Positions 54,583 to 63,970 are shown, counted from the stretch's first letter. The stretch is DNA of 64,000 nucleotides from Prevotella sp. 10(H) (GCF_000711235.1 NZ_JOMI01000003.1:558001-622000); one strand, 5' to 3'. Translations and numbers: made by a program. Notes: generated by a model from the sequence alone, not told the origin.

Positions 54583-56304
54583 ATGCTTGTAAATCTGCTC
54601 TCATGGATAGTAATATTTTTCGTCCTCTTTAGTTTTGGGGATATATTACTTTCATTGTATAATAAGGTTCGCAGACAAAAGGAAGAATATAATCTGTTAG
54701 ACAGATTATTGATTGGACTATGCTCTTTAATTATTCCCTTATCCGTATGGTCGTTATGGCTTCCTTCCAATCAGATTTTTCTCTGTGTTATTTTAATCAT
54801 ATCGGCTGTTTATTGGATTATTTGGCGGAAGAGAGCAAGTAGTATTTTTGAGAATATAAAGGGATTGATGAACGGACTTTCTCAGGCACAAAAGGTTGTT
54901 TTATTGTCATTCATCTTATTCACCCTTTATTTCTTTTCGTGGCAACAGGAAGTGTATGACTCGTTATTCTACCATTATCAGAATATTCGCTGGAATGAAG
55001 AATACGCCGTTGTGCCGGGAGTAGCTAATCTTGATGACCGCTTCGGCTTCAACTCTAATTACTTTTTGCTGAGTGCCGTATTTACTTTCCGTTTTTTATT
55101 GCACGAAGCTGTATATCCGCTCCAGCCATTGATTGTTACCGCAATAGGATGTTGGATATTATATCAAGTATTTGTATCTAAATATGAGGTTAAGAGAGTA
55201 GTTATTCTTATCACTTATCTTTTACTATTCTGGGTTTCAATTACCTTTCTTGGAAATACCTCGACTGATATACTTCCTAACTTTATTTTATTCTATATTG
55301 TTGCACGGATTATTCTATATCCGCAACTATTGAAAGATAATTATTTGCTGGGTTTTATGCTTCCGGTTTTTCTCCTTACATGTAAGTTGTCTTTCTTTCC
55401 TGTGGGTTTAATCAGCCTCTATTTATTATACATGCTTATTAAGCAAAAGAAATACAAGGTTATTGTATTCTTATGTCTCATAAGTTTATTAATATTGGTT
55501 CCATGGTTAGTCAGAAATGTTATAATCTCCGGATATATAATTTACCCACTTTATCAACTCGATTTATTTTCATTCGACTGGAAAGTGCCGAAAGAAGTTG
55601 CTATCAGAGAGAAAGACTACATATTTGAGATAGGTTATTATTTTTTCAGGACTGCAGTCCGTTATCCTCATGAGAGTGTCAGGGATCCGCTGGTTATAAA
55701 TATACTGACAAGTATTATATATTTGCTGTCTCTTTTATCGTTAGTAGTAATGACTTATTTATCCTTTAGGAAAAGGCGAAGTACAGAAGTATATATAAAG
55801 CTTCTTTTTGCTGTGTTTTTATTGACTATAGTGGTGTGGATGTTTGGTGGGCCGGATATTCGTTTTGTTGCAGGTGTATTGTGTGCTTTGATCATGACGG
55901 CAGGAGTCCTATTCGTTAGGAATAGTGGTAGACAGCTTTCTGCTTATGGAAAAACAACTGTTGCGATTTTCCTGATTGGTTTATTATTATGGCCTGTATA
56001 TTGTTATCATGGCTTTCAAAAATATACAAAAGACGAAAAAGATTACCCTTTAGCGCACATTTTAGTAAAGCCATATTCAGTTATCGATCAGCATAAGGCG
56101 AAGGGCTTGGATATCACAGCTGATTTTATAGAGTATAAAATAAATAACGGACAATCTATGTGGATAAGTAAGGGATTTCCTTATGATATGCCTCCGCCTG
56201 TCAGTATTGGTAGTCATTACTCTAAGTTCTTACCGATAGAATGTGTTGAAGCACGAGGTGACTGTATACAGAGTGGTTACAGACCAAAACCGGATTGCAG
56301 ATGA
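54583..56304 (+). CDS. Polytopic membrane protein, LIC_10190-like (GT-C type)
   Basis: 573 residues with about 12-13 membrane helices and a polar C-terminal tail of about 90 residues that contains GDCIQSGYRPKPDCR. The segment DSLFYHYQNIRWNEEYAVVP (about residues 127-146), in the first large loop after a membrane helix, resembles the LIC_10190 family and has the place of the first loop of GT-C glycosyltransferases. It is AT-rich and flanked on both sides by related octamer repeats. A glycosyltransferase or polymer-export role is possible but unproved. Confidence 0.6.
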   Translation: MLVNLLSWIVIFFVLFSFGDILLSLYNKVRRQKEEYNLLDRLLIGLCSLIIPLSVWSLWLPSNQIFLCVILIISAVYWIIWRKRASSIFENIKGLMNGLSQAQKVVLLSFILFTLYFFSWQQEVYDSLFYHYQNIRWNEEYAVVPGVANLDDRFGFNSNYFLLSAVFTFRFLLHEAVYPLQPLIVTAIGCWILYQVFVSKYEVKRVVILITYLLLFWVSITFLGNTSTDILPNFILFYIVARIILYPQLLKDNYLLGFMLPVFLLTCKLSFFPVGLISLYLLYMLIKQKKYKVIVFLCLISLLILVPWLVRNVIISGYIIYPLYQLDLFSFDWKVPKEVAIREKDYIFEIGYYFFRTAVRYPHESVRDPLVINILTSIIYLLSLLSLVVMTYLSFRKRRSTEVYIKLLFAVFLLTIVVWMFGGPDIRFVAGVLCALIMTAGVLFVRNSGRQLSAYGKTTVAIFLIGLLLWPVYCYHGFQKYTKDEKDYPLAHILVKPYSVIDQHKAKGLDITADFIEYKINNGQSMWISKGFPYDMPPPVSIGSHYSKFLPIECVEARGDCIQSGYRPKPDCR

Positions 56305-56306
56305 AA

Positions 56307-56348
56307 ATCTACCAGTTATCTGCTAATTTACGAATCTGCTAATTATTT
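56307..56348. repeat. Octamer repeat after the membrane protein gene
   Basis: ATCTGCTA/ATTTACGA/ATCTGCTA/ATTA units, the same family as 54492-54575. Confidence 0.6.
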
Positions 56349-56385
56349 TCCCGCTATTATTCTTTGTTAATTCATTGATAATTTG

Positions 56386-56393
56386 TAATTTTG
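56386..56393 (+). promoter_or_regulatory. Promoter for rplM-rpsI
   Basis: TAATTTTG as -7 box, with TTTG at 56363-56366 19 bases upstream as -33 box. The leader is about 125 nt. Confidence 0.65.
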
Positions 56394-56445
56394 CGAGCCG
56401 ATTATTACGAAATAAAACGTAAAAAATTGATTAGCAAACAATTAT

Positions 56446-56490
56446 CGCTTATTATATCTTAGCTCGATAAGCGGATAAGAGTTGTGCGAG
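56446..56490 (+). promoter_or_regulatory. Possible pseudoknot in the rplM leader
   Basis: Stem CGCTTAT (56446-56452) with ATAAGCG (56467-56473); its loop contains CTCG (56463-56466), which can pair with CGAG (56487-56490). Such folds are common in ribosomal-protein autoregulation. Confidence 0.4.
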
Positions 56491-56526
56491 TCAAAAAAGT
56501 AATTAACCAAATTAATTTTTAAGTAA

Positions 56527-56982
56527 GTGGATACTTTAAGTTATAAGACCATTTCAGCGAACAAAGCAACCGTACAAAAAGAATGGGTTGTGATTGACGC
56601 AACAGGACAGACACTTGGACGCATGGCATCCAAAGTGGCCAAACTTCTGAGAGGGAAGTACAAACCGAGTTTTACTCCGCATGTAGACTGTGGCGACAAC
56701 GTAATCATCATCAATGCTGATAAAGTTGTACTGACAGGGAACAAGTGGAACGATCGCGTGTATCTGAGATATACAGGCTACCCGGGAGGTCAGCGTGAAA
56801 CTACTCCTGCCATGTTGATGGAAAAAGGAGCCGACCGTCTGGTACAGAAAGTTGTAAAAGGTATGTTGCCTAAGAACCGTCTTGGTGCAGCCCTTTTGAA
56901 AAACCTCTATGTATATGCAGGCACTGAGCACAAACATGAGGCTCAACAACCGAAAACAATAGATATTAACGCACTTAAATAA
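56527..56982 (+). CDS. rplM: 50S ribosomal protein L13
   Basis: 151 residues, normal length. WVVIDATGQTLGRMASKVAK near the start, NADKVVLTGNKWNDRVYLRY and VVKGMLPKNRLGAALLKNLY are the L13 signatures. It is an early 50S assembly protein. It is followed 6 bp later by rpsI, the conserved L13-S9 pair. The leader may be structured (see the pseudoknot entry). Confidence 0.97.
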   Translation: MDTLSYKTISANKATVQKEWVVIDATGQTLGRMASKVAKLLRGKYKPSFTPHVDCGDNVIIINADKVVLTGNKWNDRVYLRYTGYPGGQRETTPAMLMEKGADRLVQKVVKGMLPKNRLGAALLKNLYVYAGTEHKHEAQQPKTIDINALK

Positions 56983-56988
56983 TTATTA

Positions 56989-57375
56989 ATGGAAGTAGTA
57001 AATGCAATAGGAAGACGCAAAGCTGCCATAGCTCGCGTATTCGTAAGCGAAGGAACCGGAAAAATAGTGATCAACAAACGTGAACTAGACAATTACTTCC
57101 CTTCAACTATTCTTCAATATGTTGTTAAACAGCCGCTAAACAAACTGGACGTTGCTGAGAAATACGACATCAAGATCAATCTTAACGGTGGCGGATATAA
57201 AGGACAGGCAGAAGCTGCACGCCTTGGTATTGCCCGTGCTCTGGTTAAGATCAACCCTGAAGATAAGCCTGCTCTTAGAGCTGAAGGATTTATGACTCGC
57301 GACCCACGTGTTGTTGAACGTAAAAAACCGGGACAACCAAAAGCAAGAAAAAGATTTCAGTTCTCAAAACGTTAA
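56989..57375 (+). CDS. rpsI: 30S ribosomal protein S9
   Basis: 128 residues. AIGRRKAAIARVFVSEGTGK at the start, NGGGYKGQAEAARLGIARAL in the middle, and the conserved basic tail KPGQPKARKRFQFSKR whose last Arg reaches the P-site tRNA. Cotranscribed with rplM. Confidence 0.98.
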   Translation: MEVVNAIGRRKAAIARVFVSEGTGKIVINKRELDNYFPSTILQYVVKQPLNKLDVAEKYDIKINLNGGGYKGQAEAARLGIARALVKINPEDKPALRAEGFMTRDPRVVERKKPGQPKARKRFQFSKR

Positions 57376-57568
57376 TTTGGATATTATTTTACCCAATTAC
57401 GCTTTTTGGGCTCTTGCGGCTTAAAAGTTATAAGTTGGTTAATATAAACGATGAGTCGGCCTCATCTCTAAAATTACGTTTAGTATCTAAATTGCCGGGA
57501 CTTCTGAAAATGAGCTACCCGACAATTCGCTAACAGAAAAAGAAAGTAAACGAAACAAAAAACTAAAA
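57376..57568 (+). other. Gap between rpsI and rpsB with small hairpins
   Basis: CCCAA...TTGGG (about 57391-57412) and GATGAG-TCGGC-CTCATC can pair. It may be the S9 terminator region plus an rpsB leader; no clear T-run follows. A short AAGTTATAAGTTGG stretch recalls the heptamer family. Confidence 0.35.
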
Positions 57569-58426
57569 ATGGCTAAATTAGAATTCGACCAATTATTAGA
57601 CGCTGGCGTACACTTCGGTCACTTGAAGAGAAAGTGGAACCCGGCAATGGCTCCTTACATTTTCATGGAGCGCAATGGTATCCACATCATTGACCTTTAT
57701 AAAACAATTGCTAAGACCGAAGAGGCTGCTGCTGCTTTGAAGCAAATAGCTAAATCGGGCAAAAAAATATTGTTTGTTGCTACAAAGAAACAGGCAAAAC
57801 AAGTTGTTACCGATCTGGCAACATCAGTGAACATGCCATACGTGGTAGAACGCTGGCCGGGTGGTATGTTGACAAACTTCCCTACAATCCGTAAGGCTGT
57901 GAAGAAGATGTCAACTATCGATAAAATGATGAAAGACGGAACTTTCGAGACATTGTCGAAAAGAGAAAGACTTCAGGTTACACGTCAGCGTGCAAAACTT
58001 GAAAAGACACTCGGTTCTATTCAGGATCTTACACGTCTTCCATCGGCATTATTCGTTGTAGACGTAATGAAAGAGCATATCGCAGTGAGAGAAGCTAACC
58101 GCCTTGGAATACCTGTATTTGCTATGGTAGATACAAACTCCAATCCGGATGATATCGATTTCGTTATCCCTGCAAATGATGATGCAGCAAAATCTATCGA
58201 ACTTATACTTGGTAGCCTTTGTGAAGGTATCAAGCAAGGTCTTGAAGAAAGAAAGATCGAAAAAGCTGATTCAGCTGCTGCTGAAGCGCAGGACGAAGAA
58301 GGCGGCGCTCCAAGAAGAGAACGCAAAGCTAAAGCCGGTGCTAAAAAACCAGTAGTTGAAAAAGAAGATCAGGACGCAATCAACGCTGCTGTAGCTAGCA
58401 AGTTTGCGAAAGAAGACGAAGAGTAA
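57569..58426 (+). CDS. rpsB: 30S ribosomal protein S2
   Basis: 285 residues. LEFDQLLDAGVHFGHLKRKW, WPGGMLTNFPTIRKAVKKM, IPVFAMVDTNSNPDDIDFVI are S2 signatures. The C-terminal extension of about 50 residues is charged and Ala/Glu/Lys-rich (ERKAKAGAKKPVVEKEDQ), longer than in E. coli (241), as is common in Bacteroidota. rpsB-tsf is a conserved pair, but here a terminator and repeat lie between them. Confidence 0.97.
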   Translation: MAKLEFDQLLDAGVHFGHLKRKWNPAMAPYIFMERNGIHIIDLYKTIAKTEEAAAALKQIAKSGKKILFVATKKQAKQVVTDLATSVNMPYVVERWPGGMLTNFPTIRKAVKKMSTIDKMMKDGTFETLSKRERLQVTRQRAKLEKTLGSIQDLTRLPSALFVVDVMKEHIAVREANRLGIPVFAMVDTNSNPDDIDFVIPANDDAAKSIELILGSLCEGIKQGLEERKIEKADSAAAEAQDEEGGAPRRERKAKAGAKKPVVEKEDQDAINAAVASKFAKEDEE

Positions 58427-58438
58427 ATTAGAATAACG

Positions 58439-58493
58439 GACTAAGAACTAGCCTCTGAGAGTTTTCTTAGAGACTATTTCTTGGTCTTTTTTA
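58439..58493 (+). terminator. Long imperfect hairpin terminator after rpsB
   Basis: GAC-T-AAGAA...CCTCT pairs with AGAG...TTCTT-GGTC (58439-58486), followed by TTTTTT. Confidence 0.7.
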
Positions 58494-58496
58494 TCT

Positions 58497-58590
58497 AGTT
58501 ACAAGTTACAGAGTTACGAGTTACAAGAATTGAAACTCGATTACTTGTAACTTGTAACTGCCCAAAGGGCGAGGTAACTCGTAACTTATA
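58497..58590. repeat. Heptamer repeat with GC-rich insert, upstream of tsf
   Basis: Units in inverted sense (GTTACAAGTTACAGAGTTAC) are followed by units in direct sense (CTTGTAA, CTTGTAA), then the 21-base insert (58558-58578, GCCC-AAA-GGGC) and CTCGTAA/CTTATAA. The insert matches 34140-34160 at 18 of 21 bases. Confidence 0.7.
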
Positions 58591-58622
58591 AAATTATAAA
58601 CCATAAAATAAAAGTAAAAAAC

Positions 58623-59447
58623 ATGGCAATTTCTATGGCAGATATCCAACACCTACGCAAGATGACAGGCGCAGGTATGATGGATTGCAAAAATGCTTTG
58701 ACAGAAGCAGAAGGAGATTTTGATAAGGCAATCGAAATAATTCGTAAAAAAGGACAGGCTTTTGCTGCAAAACGTGAAGACCGTGACGCAACAGAAGGTT
58801 GTGTACTTGCTGCAACAAGCGGTGATTTCGCTGCAATGGTGGCAGTAAATTGCGAAACAGACTTCGTGGCAATGAATGCCGATTTCGTAGGAATGACAAA
58901 AGCTATCCTCGATGCTGCATTGGCTAACAAGCCTGCTGATATGGATGCATTGAAAGCATTGAAAGTAGGTGACCGCACAGTTGCCGAACTTGTAACAGAC
59001 AGAATGGGTGTTACAGGAGAAAAAATGGAACTGAACGTATTCGAACAGATTGCAGCTCCTACCGTTGTAGCATATATTCACCCGGGCAACAAACTTGCTG
59101 CTATTGTTGGCTTCAACAAAGCAAATATAGATGCTCAGGTAGCAAAAGATGTCGCAATGCAGATTGCTGCTATGAATCCTGTAGCTCTTGTTGCAGAAGA
59201 AGTGTCAGAAGAAATAAAGGAAAGAGAACTTAAGATAGCACGTGAAAAGGCTATTGAAGCAGGTAAGCCTGAAAATCTTCTGGATAAGATTGCAGAAGGT
59301 GCATTGCAGAAATTCTATAAGGAGTACACTCTTCTTCAACAGGAATTTGTGAAAAATCCAAAACAGACAGTTTCACAGTATCTTGCAGCTTATGATAAGG
59401 AATTAGCAGTTACAGCTTTCAAACGCTTTACATTGAACGCTGAATAA
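58623..59447 (+). CDS. tsf: Translation elongation factor Ts
   Basis: 274 residues. MADIQHLRKMTGAGMMDCKN with the EF-Tu binding TGAGMMDCK, ALTEAEGDFDKAIEIIRKKG, CETDFVAMNADFVGM and AMQIAAMNPVAL are EF-Ts marks. It exchanges GDP for GTP on EF-Tu. A terminator follows. Confidence 0.98.
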   Translation: MAISMADIQHLRKMTGAGMMDCKNALTEAEGDFDKAIEIIRKKGQAFAAKREDRDATEGCVLAATSGDFAAMVAVNCETDFVAMNADFVGMTKAILDAALANKPADMDALKALKVGDRTVAELVTDRMGVTGEKMELNVFEQIAAPTVVAYIHPGNKLAAIVGFNKANIDAQVAKDVAMQIAAMNPVALVAEEVSEEIKERELKIAREKAIEAGKPENLLDKIAEGALQKFYKEYTLLQQEFVKNPKQTVSQYLAAYDKELAVTAFKRFTLNAE

Positions 59448-59470
59448 GAAATAACTAAATATTATCTTAA

Positions 59471-59511
59471 AATAGGCAAGTCTTTACAATAAGATTTGCC
59501 TATTTTTTTAT
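59471..59511 (+). terminator. Intrinsic terminator after tsf
   Basis: 14-bp arms AATAGGCAAGTCTT / AAGATTTGCCTATT (one G-U) with a 6-nt loop, then a T run. Confidence 0.93.
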
Positions 59512-59593
59512 CTTTACATTCAGAAAGACATTTTATTATATAAGACAATATAGAAAACCTGCTAAAATCAGGTAAATACTACACACAAAACCT

Positions 59594-60271
59594 ATGAAAA
59601 ACAGACTTATAATACTATTATTTTCCTTAATTCCTATTTTACCCTTAGTTTCTCAAAATAATAAAGATATACTTAAGTATCTGGATGACGGAGGAATAGC
59701 TACATCAAGATATATAGGGAAAATTAATTTGACTTCAATTTATGAAGGAGAGATTGGTATTAGCTTAGAGCGCCTTATCAGCGACAATTTTGCAATTGAA
59801 ACAGGAGTGGGGTTGCTGTTACCTAATTACAAGGATCCTCTCTTTTATGATTTGCTATCCGATACCCATTCGGAAGATTTTACATTCAATGACCCTAAAA
59901 CCGGTTACAGCATTATGATAAATCCGAAATATTATCTGAAGGAACTATCAGAGGGCTTTTATTGGGCTTTGCCTCTACGGTACAGGATATATCCGGGACA
60001 AATTCATCTTTTCGATTTCTCGATGAATGCAGGTATACAATGGGTGTGGGATTCGGGCATTGTCTTAGACTTTTCGGCCGGAATAGGTGCTACAATGCAG
60101 AATTCAAGAGATAAAAAATCTTATATATTCGATGCGGGCAACAAGGTTGATATAAATTGGGAAAGCAATAATATAGTACCGGGTAATGGCATTGAAAATT
60201 CCGAACCATCTAAGATAAGATTTCAAATACCGGTTTCTGTAAAGATAGGATATCGGTTCAAAAGCAAATAA
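59594..60271 (+). CDS. Hypothetical outer-membrane beta-barrel protein
   Basis: 225 residues; no family recognised. A signal peptide (about 1-20, ending VSQ), then alternating beta segments such as SLERLISDNFAIETGVGLLL and WALPLRYRIYPGQIHLFDFS, and the end SVKIGYRFKSK, as for small Bacteroidota porin-like barrels. Followed by an unrelated secreted protein 46 bp later. Confidence 0.6.
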   Translation: MKNRLIILLFSLIPILPLVSQNNKDILKYLDDGGIATSRYIGKINLTSIYEGEIGISLERLISDNFAIETGVGLLLPNYKDPLFYDLLSDTHSEDFTFNDPKTGYSIMINPKYYLKELSEGFYWALPLRYRIYPGQIHLFDFSMNAGIQWVWDSGIVLDFSAGIGATMQNSRDKKSYIFDAGNKVDINWESNNIVPGNGIENSEPSKIRFQIPVSVKIGYRFKSK

Positions 60272-60317
60272 TGTTTACAAATACACAAATTAGCCTATAA
60301 TTAAAATACTACAAACA

Positions 60318-61889
60318 ATGAAAAAGAGACAATTCTTCCTGACATTTTTATTCTTAACATCTGCATTAGTCCTGAATTCATTCGCGCAAACAAGCAAAGA
60401 ACCCGTTATAGAATGGACTAAAAAACAACATATGGCTAAGGGTTTCGTAAATACCCTCACGCATATGAGTGCCAAGGATGATTCTTTCATATTTTTATAC
60501 AGAACGGTTGCTGAGGGCAGTTTCAGTAAACCGCAAAGCTACTTTGTGAAGATGGATATGACTACCGGTAAACCGGAGAGTATCAAAGTAGAGTTAAAAG
60601 ATAGCGGTGTGAAGCGAAACTGGCAACATATAAGGGGATTGGACGACCGCATCTATATATTCTCGACTTTCCAGAATAAGAAGGATAAAAGGCATTACGT
60701 TTTTGTAGAAACCCTGAACCAGGAAAAACTACAGTTTAATAATGATGCCCGCAAAATAGGTGAAATAAGCTATAAAGATATAGATGGTAGCAATCTGAGA
60801 AACTTTGTAGTGACAGTTTCTCCAAATAAGGAGAGGATACTGTTATCATATTCTATTGTTGACAAAAAAGAGATAACCGGACTTTGCATTCAGGTTTTCG
60901 ATAAGGATTTAAATCCTATCTGGACACGGGAAAGCGATTTTCCACGGGTAGAAGGAAAAGAGGTGTATATTGGCAATTATACTGTTGATAATGAAGGTAA
61001 CGTATATGTGGGACAAAATACCTATGATAAGCAAAAAGGGGTATGGAACCTTTATCTTACATGTTTTCCGGTGAATAACGGAGAGCCGCGGATACAGGAA
61101 GTGAAATTTTCGGGAGATAAATATGCCCGGAATGAAACATTTATCTGTACTCCAAAAGGGGAAGTGATATGCGCTGGATTATATTCTGCACCTAATAAAT
61201 CAAGTGTTTCCGGTACTTTCTCTTTCTTATATTCTCCTCAATTGGGAACATTGTTGTCGAGCAATGAAAAAGAATTCGATGAAGAATTCATTACGATGGG
61301 AATGCGGGATAAAGATGCAGAAAAGATAATGGAAAATAAGGAGAAAGGTAAGGAATTCGATGAAGGATTCAAATATTATATAGACAAGAAATTTGAGAGA
61401 AAAGACGGAGGATACACTCTGATAGCTGAAAAATTTAAGCTGCAGGAACAAACAAACAGAAATGGTAATATGGTCTTTACCACTTATTACTATAGTTATA
61501 ATGATATACTGATTCTTACCTTTAATGCCGACGGTTCGGTACGCTGGATGCAGAAAGTGCCAAAAGCCCAACGGCTAATAAACGCAGAACGATTATTCGG
61601 TTCTTACAGTGCTACTATAGATGATAGTGATAATATCCATATTTTATATAATGAGAATGTACGGGATAAAATGTCAGACAAGGCACAACCCTTAATGGTC
61701 GATTTAGATAAAGAAGGTAAAATGTCGTATGTAGAATTATTTAAGAATGATGAAGATTTTAGGAAGTCATTTTCACCTGTTCTGGCACGTAAGCTTCCGA
61801 ACAATAAATATTTGCTTTCCCGTGTCAATCTTACCAGATGGGGTGCAAAAGGCACATTTATTCATTGGGGAATAACAGATTTGGAATGA
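60318..61889 (+). CDS. Hypothetical secreted protein, possibly beta-propeller-like
   Basis: 523 residues with a signal peptide (about 1-22, ending SFAQ). Repeated short beta segments such as WQHIRGLDDRIYIFSTFQNK, NYTVDNEGNVYVGQNTYDKQ and PKGEVICAGLYSAPNKSSVS suggest a propeller-like fold. A charged helical insert (MGMRDKDAEKIMENKEKGKE) lies near 330-355. No family recognised. Probably periplasmic or surface. Confidence 0.6.
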   Translation: MKKRQFFLTFLFLTSALVLNSFAQTSKEPVIEWTKKQHMAKGFVNTLTHMSAKDDSFIFLYRTVAEGSFSKPQSYFVKMDMTTGKPESIKVELKDSGVKRNWQHIRGLDDRIYIFSTFQNKKDKRHYVFVETLNQEKLQFNNDARKIGEISYKDIDGSNLRNFVVTVSPNKERILLSYSIVDKKEITGLCIQVFDKDLNPIWTRESDFPRVEGKEVYIGNYTVDNEGNVYVGQNTYDKQKGVWNLYLTCFPVNNGEPRIQEVKFSGDKYARNETFICTPKGEVICAGLYSAPNKSSVSGTFSFLYSPQLGTLLSSNEKEFDEEFITMGMRDKDAEKIMENKEKGKEFDEGFKYYIDKKFERKDGGYTLIAEKFKLQEQTNRNGNMVFTTYYYSYNDILILTFNADGSVRWMQKVPKAQRLINAERLFGSYSATIDDSDNIHILYNENVRDKMSDKAQPLMVDLDKEGKMSYVELFKNDEDFRKSFSPVLARKLPNNKYLLSRVNLTRWGAKGTFIHWGITDLE

Positions 61890-61972
61890 TATGACAATTC
61901 AATTTTATATTCTGTCTGTTTATAAAATAGTCAATTTAATGGTTGGACTATCCCCTCGGATATAAAAACTAT

Positions 61973-61980
61973 TATCTTTG
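61973..61980 (+). promoter_or_regulatory. Promoter -7 box for the M16 gene
   Basis: TATCTTTG, 14 bases before the ATG at 61995. Confidence 0.5.
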
Positions 61981-61994
61981 TCATTTCTAAATAT

Positions 61995-63233
61995 ATGACA
62001 TCAGAAGAGATAAACTATTATTCACATACATTATCCAATGATCTCCGCATAGTGCATAAGCCTATGGTGGGGAATGTTTCATATTGCGGATTTCTTGTAA
62101 ATGCCGGAACACGTGACGAGAAACAAGATGAACATGGTATGGCTCATTTTGTGGAACATATGTTGTTTAAAGGAACAAAGAAGCGCAAATCCCGTCATAT
62201 CATAAACCGTATGGAGCATGTAGGCGGAGAATTGAATGCTTATACCAATAAAGAAGAGACTGTAGTCTATGCTATATTCTTGGAACATGATTTTGTCAGG
62301 GCATTCGAACTGCTTTCCGATATGACTTTTCACTCGGAATTTCCGCAACCGGAAATTGATAAAGAGATAGAAGTAATAATTGACGAAATACATTCATACG
62401 AAGATAATCCGTCAGAACTGATATTCGATGAATTTGAGGATCTGGTCTTTAAAGATTCTCAGTTGGGACACAATATCTTAGGCACTCCCGATGTTTTGGC
62501 CGGTTTTAATACCTCGAAAGCTAAAACATTTACCTCTACATTCTATAATCCTTCCAATACAGTATTTTTTTCTTTGGGGAATACTGATTTTAAGAGAATC
62601 ATATACTATGCGGAAAAGTATCTGTCGGATTTATCGAACACAGTCTCTGTGAATAATGAACGGATAATACCGGAAAACATATCTGCTGAAAGTAGGCAAG
62701 AGGATAAAGATACTTCACAGGTACATGCTTTAATTGGTTGTCGTTCTTATTCGTTATATCAGCCCGAAAGAAAGATTCTGCATCTGCTTAATAATATATT
62801 AGGTGGCCCGGGGATGAACAGCCGTCTGAATATCTCTCTTCGCGAAAAGAGGGGCTATGTATACAGTGTCGATTCAACAGTGACGGCTTATACAGACACA
62901 GGCTTGGTTTCGATATACTTTGGCTGTGACAAACGCAATGTGAATAAATGCATCGACTTAGTGCATAAAGAGCTAAAGAAATTGAAAACCGATAAACTGA
63001 CTACATCACAATTGTCGATTGCAAAGAAACAGCTTATAGGACAAATCGGTGTTATGAATGATAATCACGAAAATATAGCTTTGTCGTTAGGGAAGAGCTT
63101 TTATCACCATAATCATTATAACAGCTTGGAAGAAACTATTCGCAAAATAGATTCAGTAACGGCTAAACAGATACAGGATGTAGCGAATGAAATTTTTAAC
63201 GAAAACAGGCTCTTTAGTTTAATATATAATTAA
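61995..63233 (+). CDS. M16 family zinc metallopeptidase (processing-peptidase-like)
   Basis: 412 residues: an active M16 N-domain (about 1-205) with HFVEHMLFKGT, the inverted HxxEH zinc motif, and the distal Glu in EVIIDEIHSYEDNPSEL, then an inactive-type C-domain (about 215-412) with GGPGMNSRLNISLREKRGYV. Size matches single-unit mitochondrial-processing-peptidase-like enzymes. No signal peptide, so cytosolic. It likely degrades or trims peptides. The next gene begins 32 bp after its stop. Confidence 0.93.
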   Translation: MTSEEINYYSHTLSNDLRIVHKPMVGNVSYCGFLVNAGTRDEKQDEHGMAHFVEHMLFKGTKKRKSRHIINRMEHVGGELNAYTNKEETVVYAIFLEHDFVRAFELLSDMTFHSEFPQPEIDKEIEVIIDEIHSYEDNPSELIFDEFEDLVFKDSQLGHNILGTPDVLAGFNTSKAKTFTSTFYNPSNTVFFSLGNTDFKRIIYYAEKYLSDLSNTVSVNNERIIPENISAESRQEDKDTSQVHALIGCRSYSLYQPERKILHLLNNILGGPGMNSRLNISLREKRGYVYSVDSTVTAYTDTGLVSIYFGCDKRNVNKCIDLVHKELKKLKTDKLTTSQLSIAKKQLIGQIGVMNDNHENIALSLGKSFYHHNHYNSLEETIRKIDSVTAKQIQDVANEIFNENRLFSLIYN

Positions 63234-63239
63234 TTCTCT

Positions 63240-63247
63240 TAACTTTG
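63240..63247 (+). promoter_or_regulatory. Promoter -7 box for the last gene
   Basis: TAACTTTG, 18 bases before the ATG at 63266; supports this start over the longer open frame from a TTG at 63245. Confidence 0.5.
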
Positions 63248-63265
63248 TGTTACGATATAAGCTTT

Positions 63266-63970
63266 ATGAAAATAATATATAAAACATTCCTGCTTGCCGG
63301 ACTTTTAGTTTTAGTATCTTCCGCTATAAATGCTCAAACTATGAGAAAGCGTATAACTTCTGATTTTGTTTTCGGTTGCAACTTTGCTTCAATGGATATA
63401 AAAGACGGCAATATGTATAAGGAGCCCAAATTTGGCTTTGTTATAGGTGCAAATGTCAATTTTAAGATATTACAGAACATTCAGCTTCAGACAGGTGTTT
63501 ATGTCTCTAAGAAAGGGTTGCGACAACACATAAAACGTACAGAATATAATACCGGAGCAGGGGTTGAATATTACGGCGATACTCTCCGCAATACTGCTGC
63601 AGACTATTTGCAGGTTCCGTTATGTCTTGGATATGAAGTGTACCTTTCCAAGCATTTTGCAATCAATTTTAATGTGGGAGGATATGCCGCTTACGGATTT
63701 AAAGGTAAGAACAGGGGAGAGGCATTTACTACAACCATAAAGAATGGAGTGCAACAAGGAACATCTGTCGTTATCGATCCATACGAAGAAGAAACTTTTG
63801 CTTTAAGGAAATGGAACCGATGGGATTATGGAGCCTTGGGCAGGGTCGGTTTGATATATGATATATATACTATAAACTTGACCTATGAATACGGCTTTCA
63901 TAATGTAGCCGACGATGGGCGGGAACTTATGAACCGGAATTTATCTCTTACCGTTGGATTCAGATTTTAG
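63266..63970 (+). CDS. Outer-membrane beta-barrel protein, PorT-family-like
   Basis: 234 residues from the ATG at 63266. A signal peptide (about 1-23, ending AINAQ), KFGFVIGANVNFKILQNIQL, YLQVPLCLGYEVYLSKHFAI and the terminal LSLTVGFRF fit the outer-membrane beta-barrel family that includes PorT. PorT proper is a T9SS protein, but the family is wide and this one cannot be named as PorT. The window ends 30 bases after its stop. Confidence 0.7.
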   Translation: MKIIYKTFLLAGLLVLVSSAINAQTMRKRITSDFVFGCNFASMDIKDGNMYKEPKFGFVIGANVNFKILQNIQLQTGVYVSKKGLRQHIKRTEYNTGAGVEYYGDTLRNTAADYLQVPLCLGYEVYLSKHFAINFNVGGYAAYGFKGKNRGEAFTTTIKNGVQQGTSVVIDPYEEETFALRKWNRWDYGALGRVGLIYDIYTINLTYEYGFHNVADDGRELMNRNLSLTVGFRF

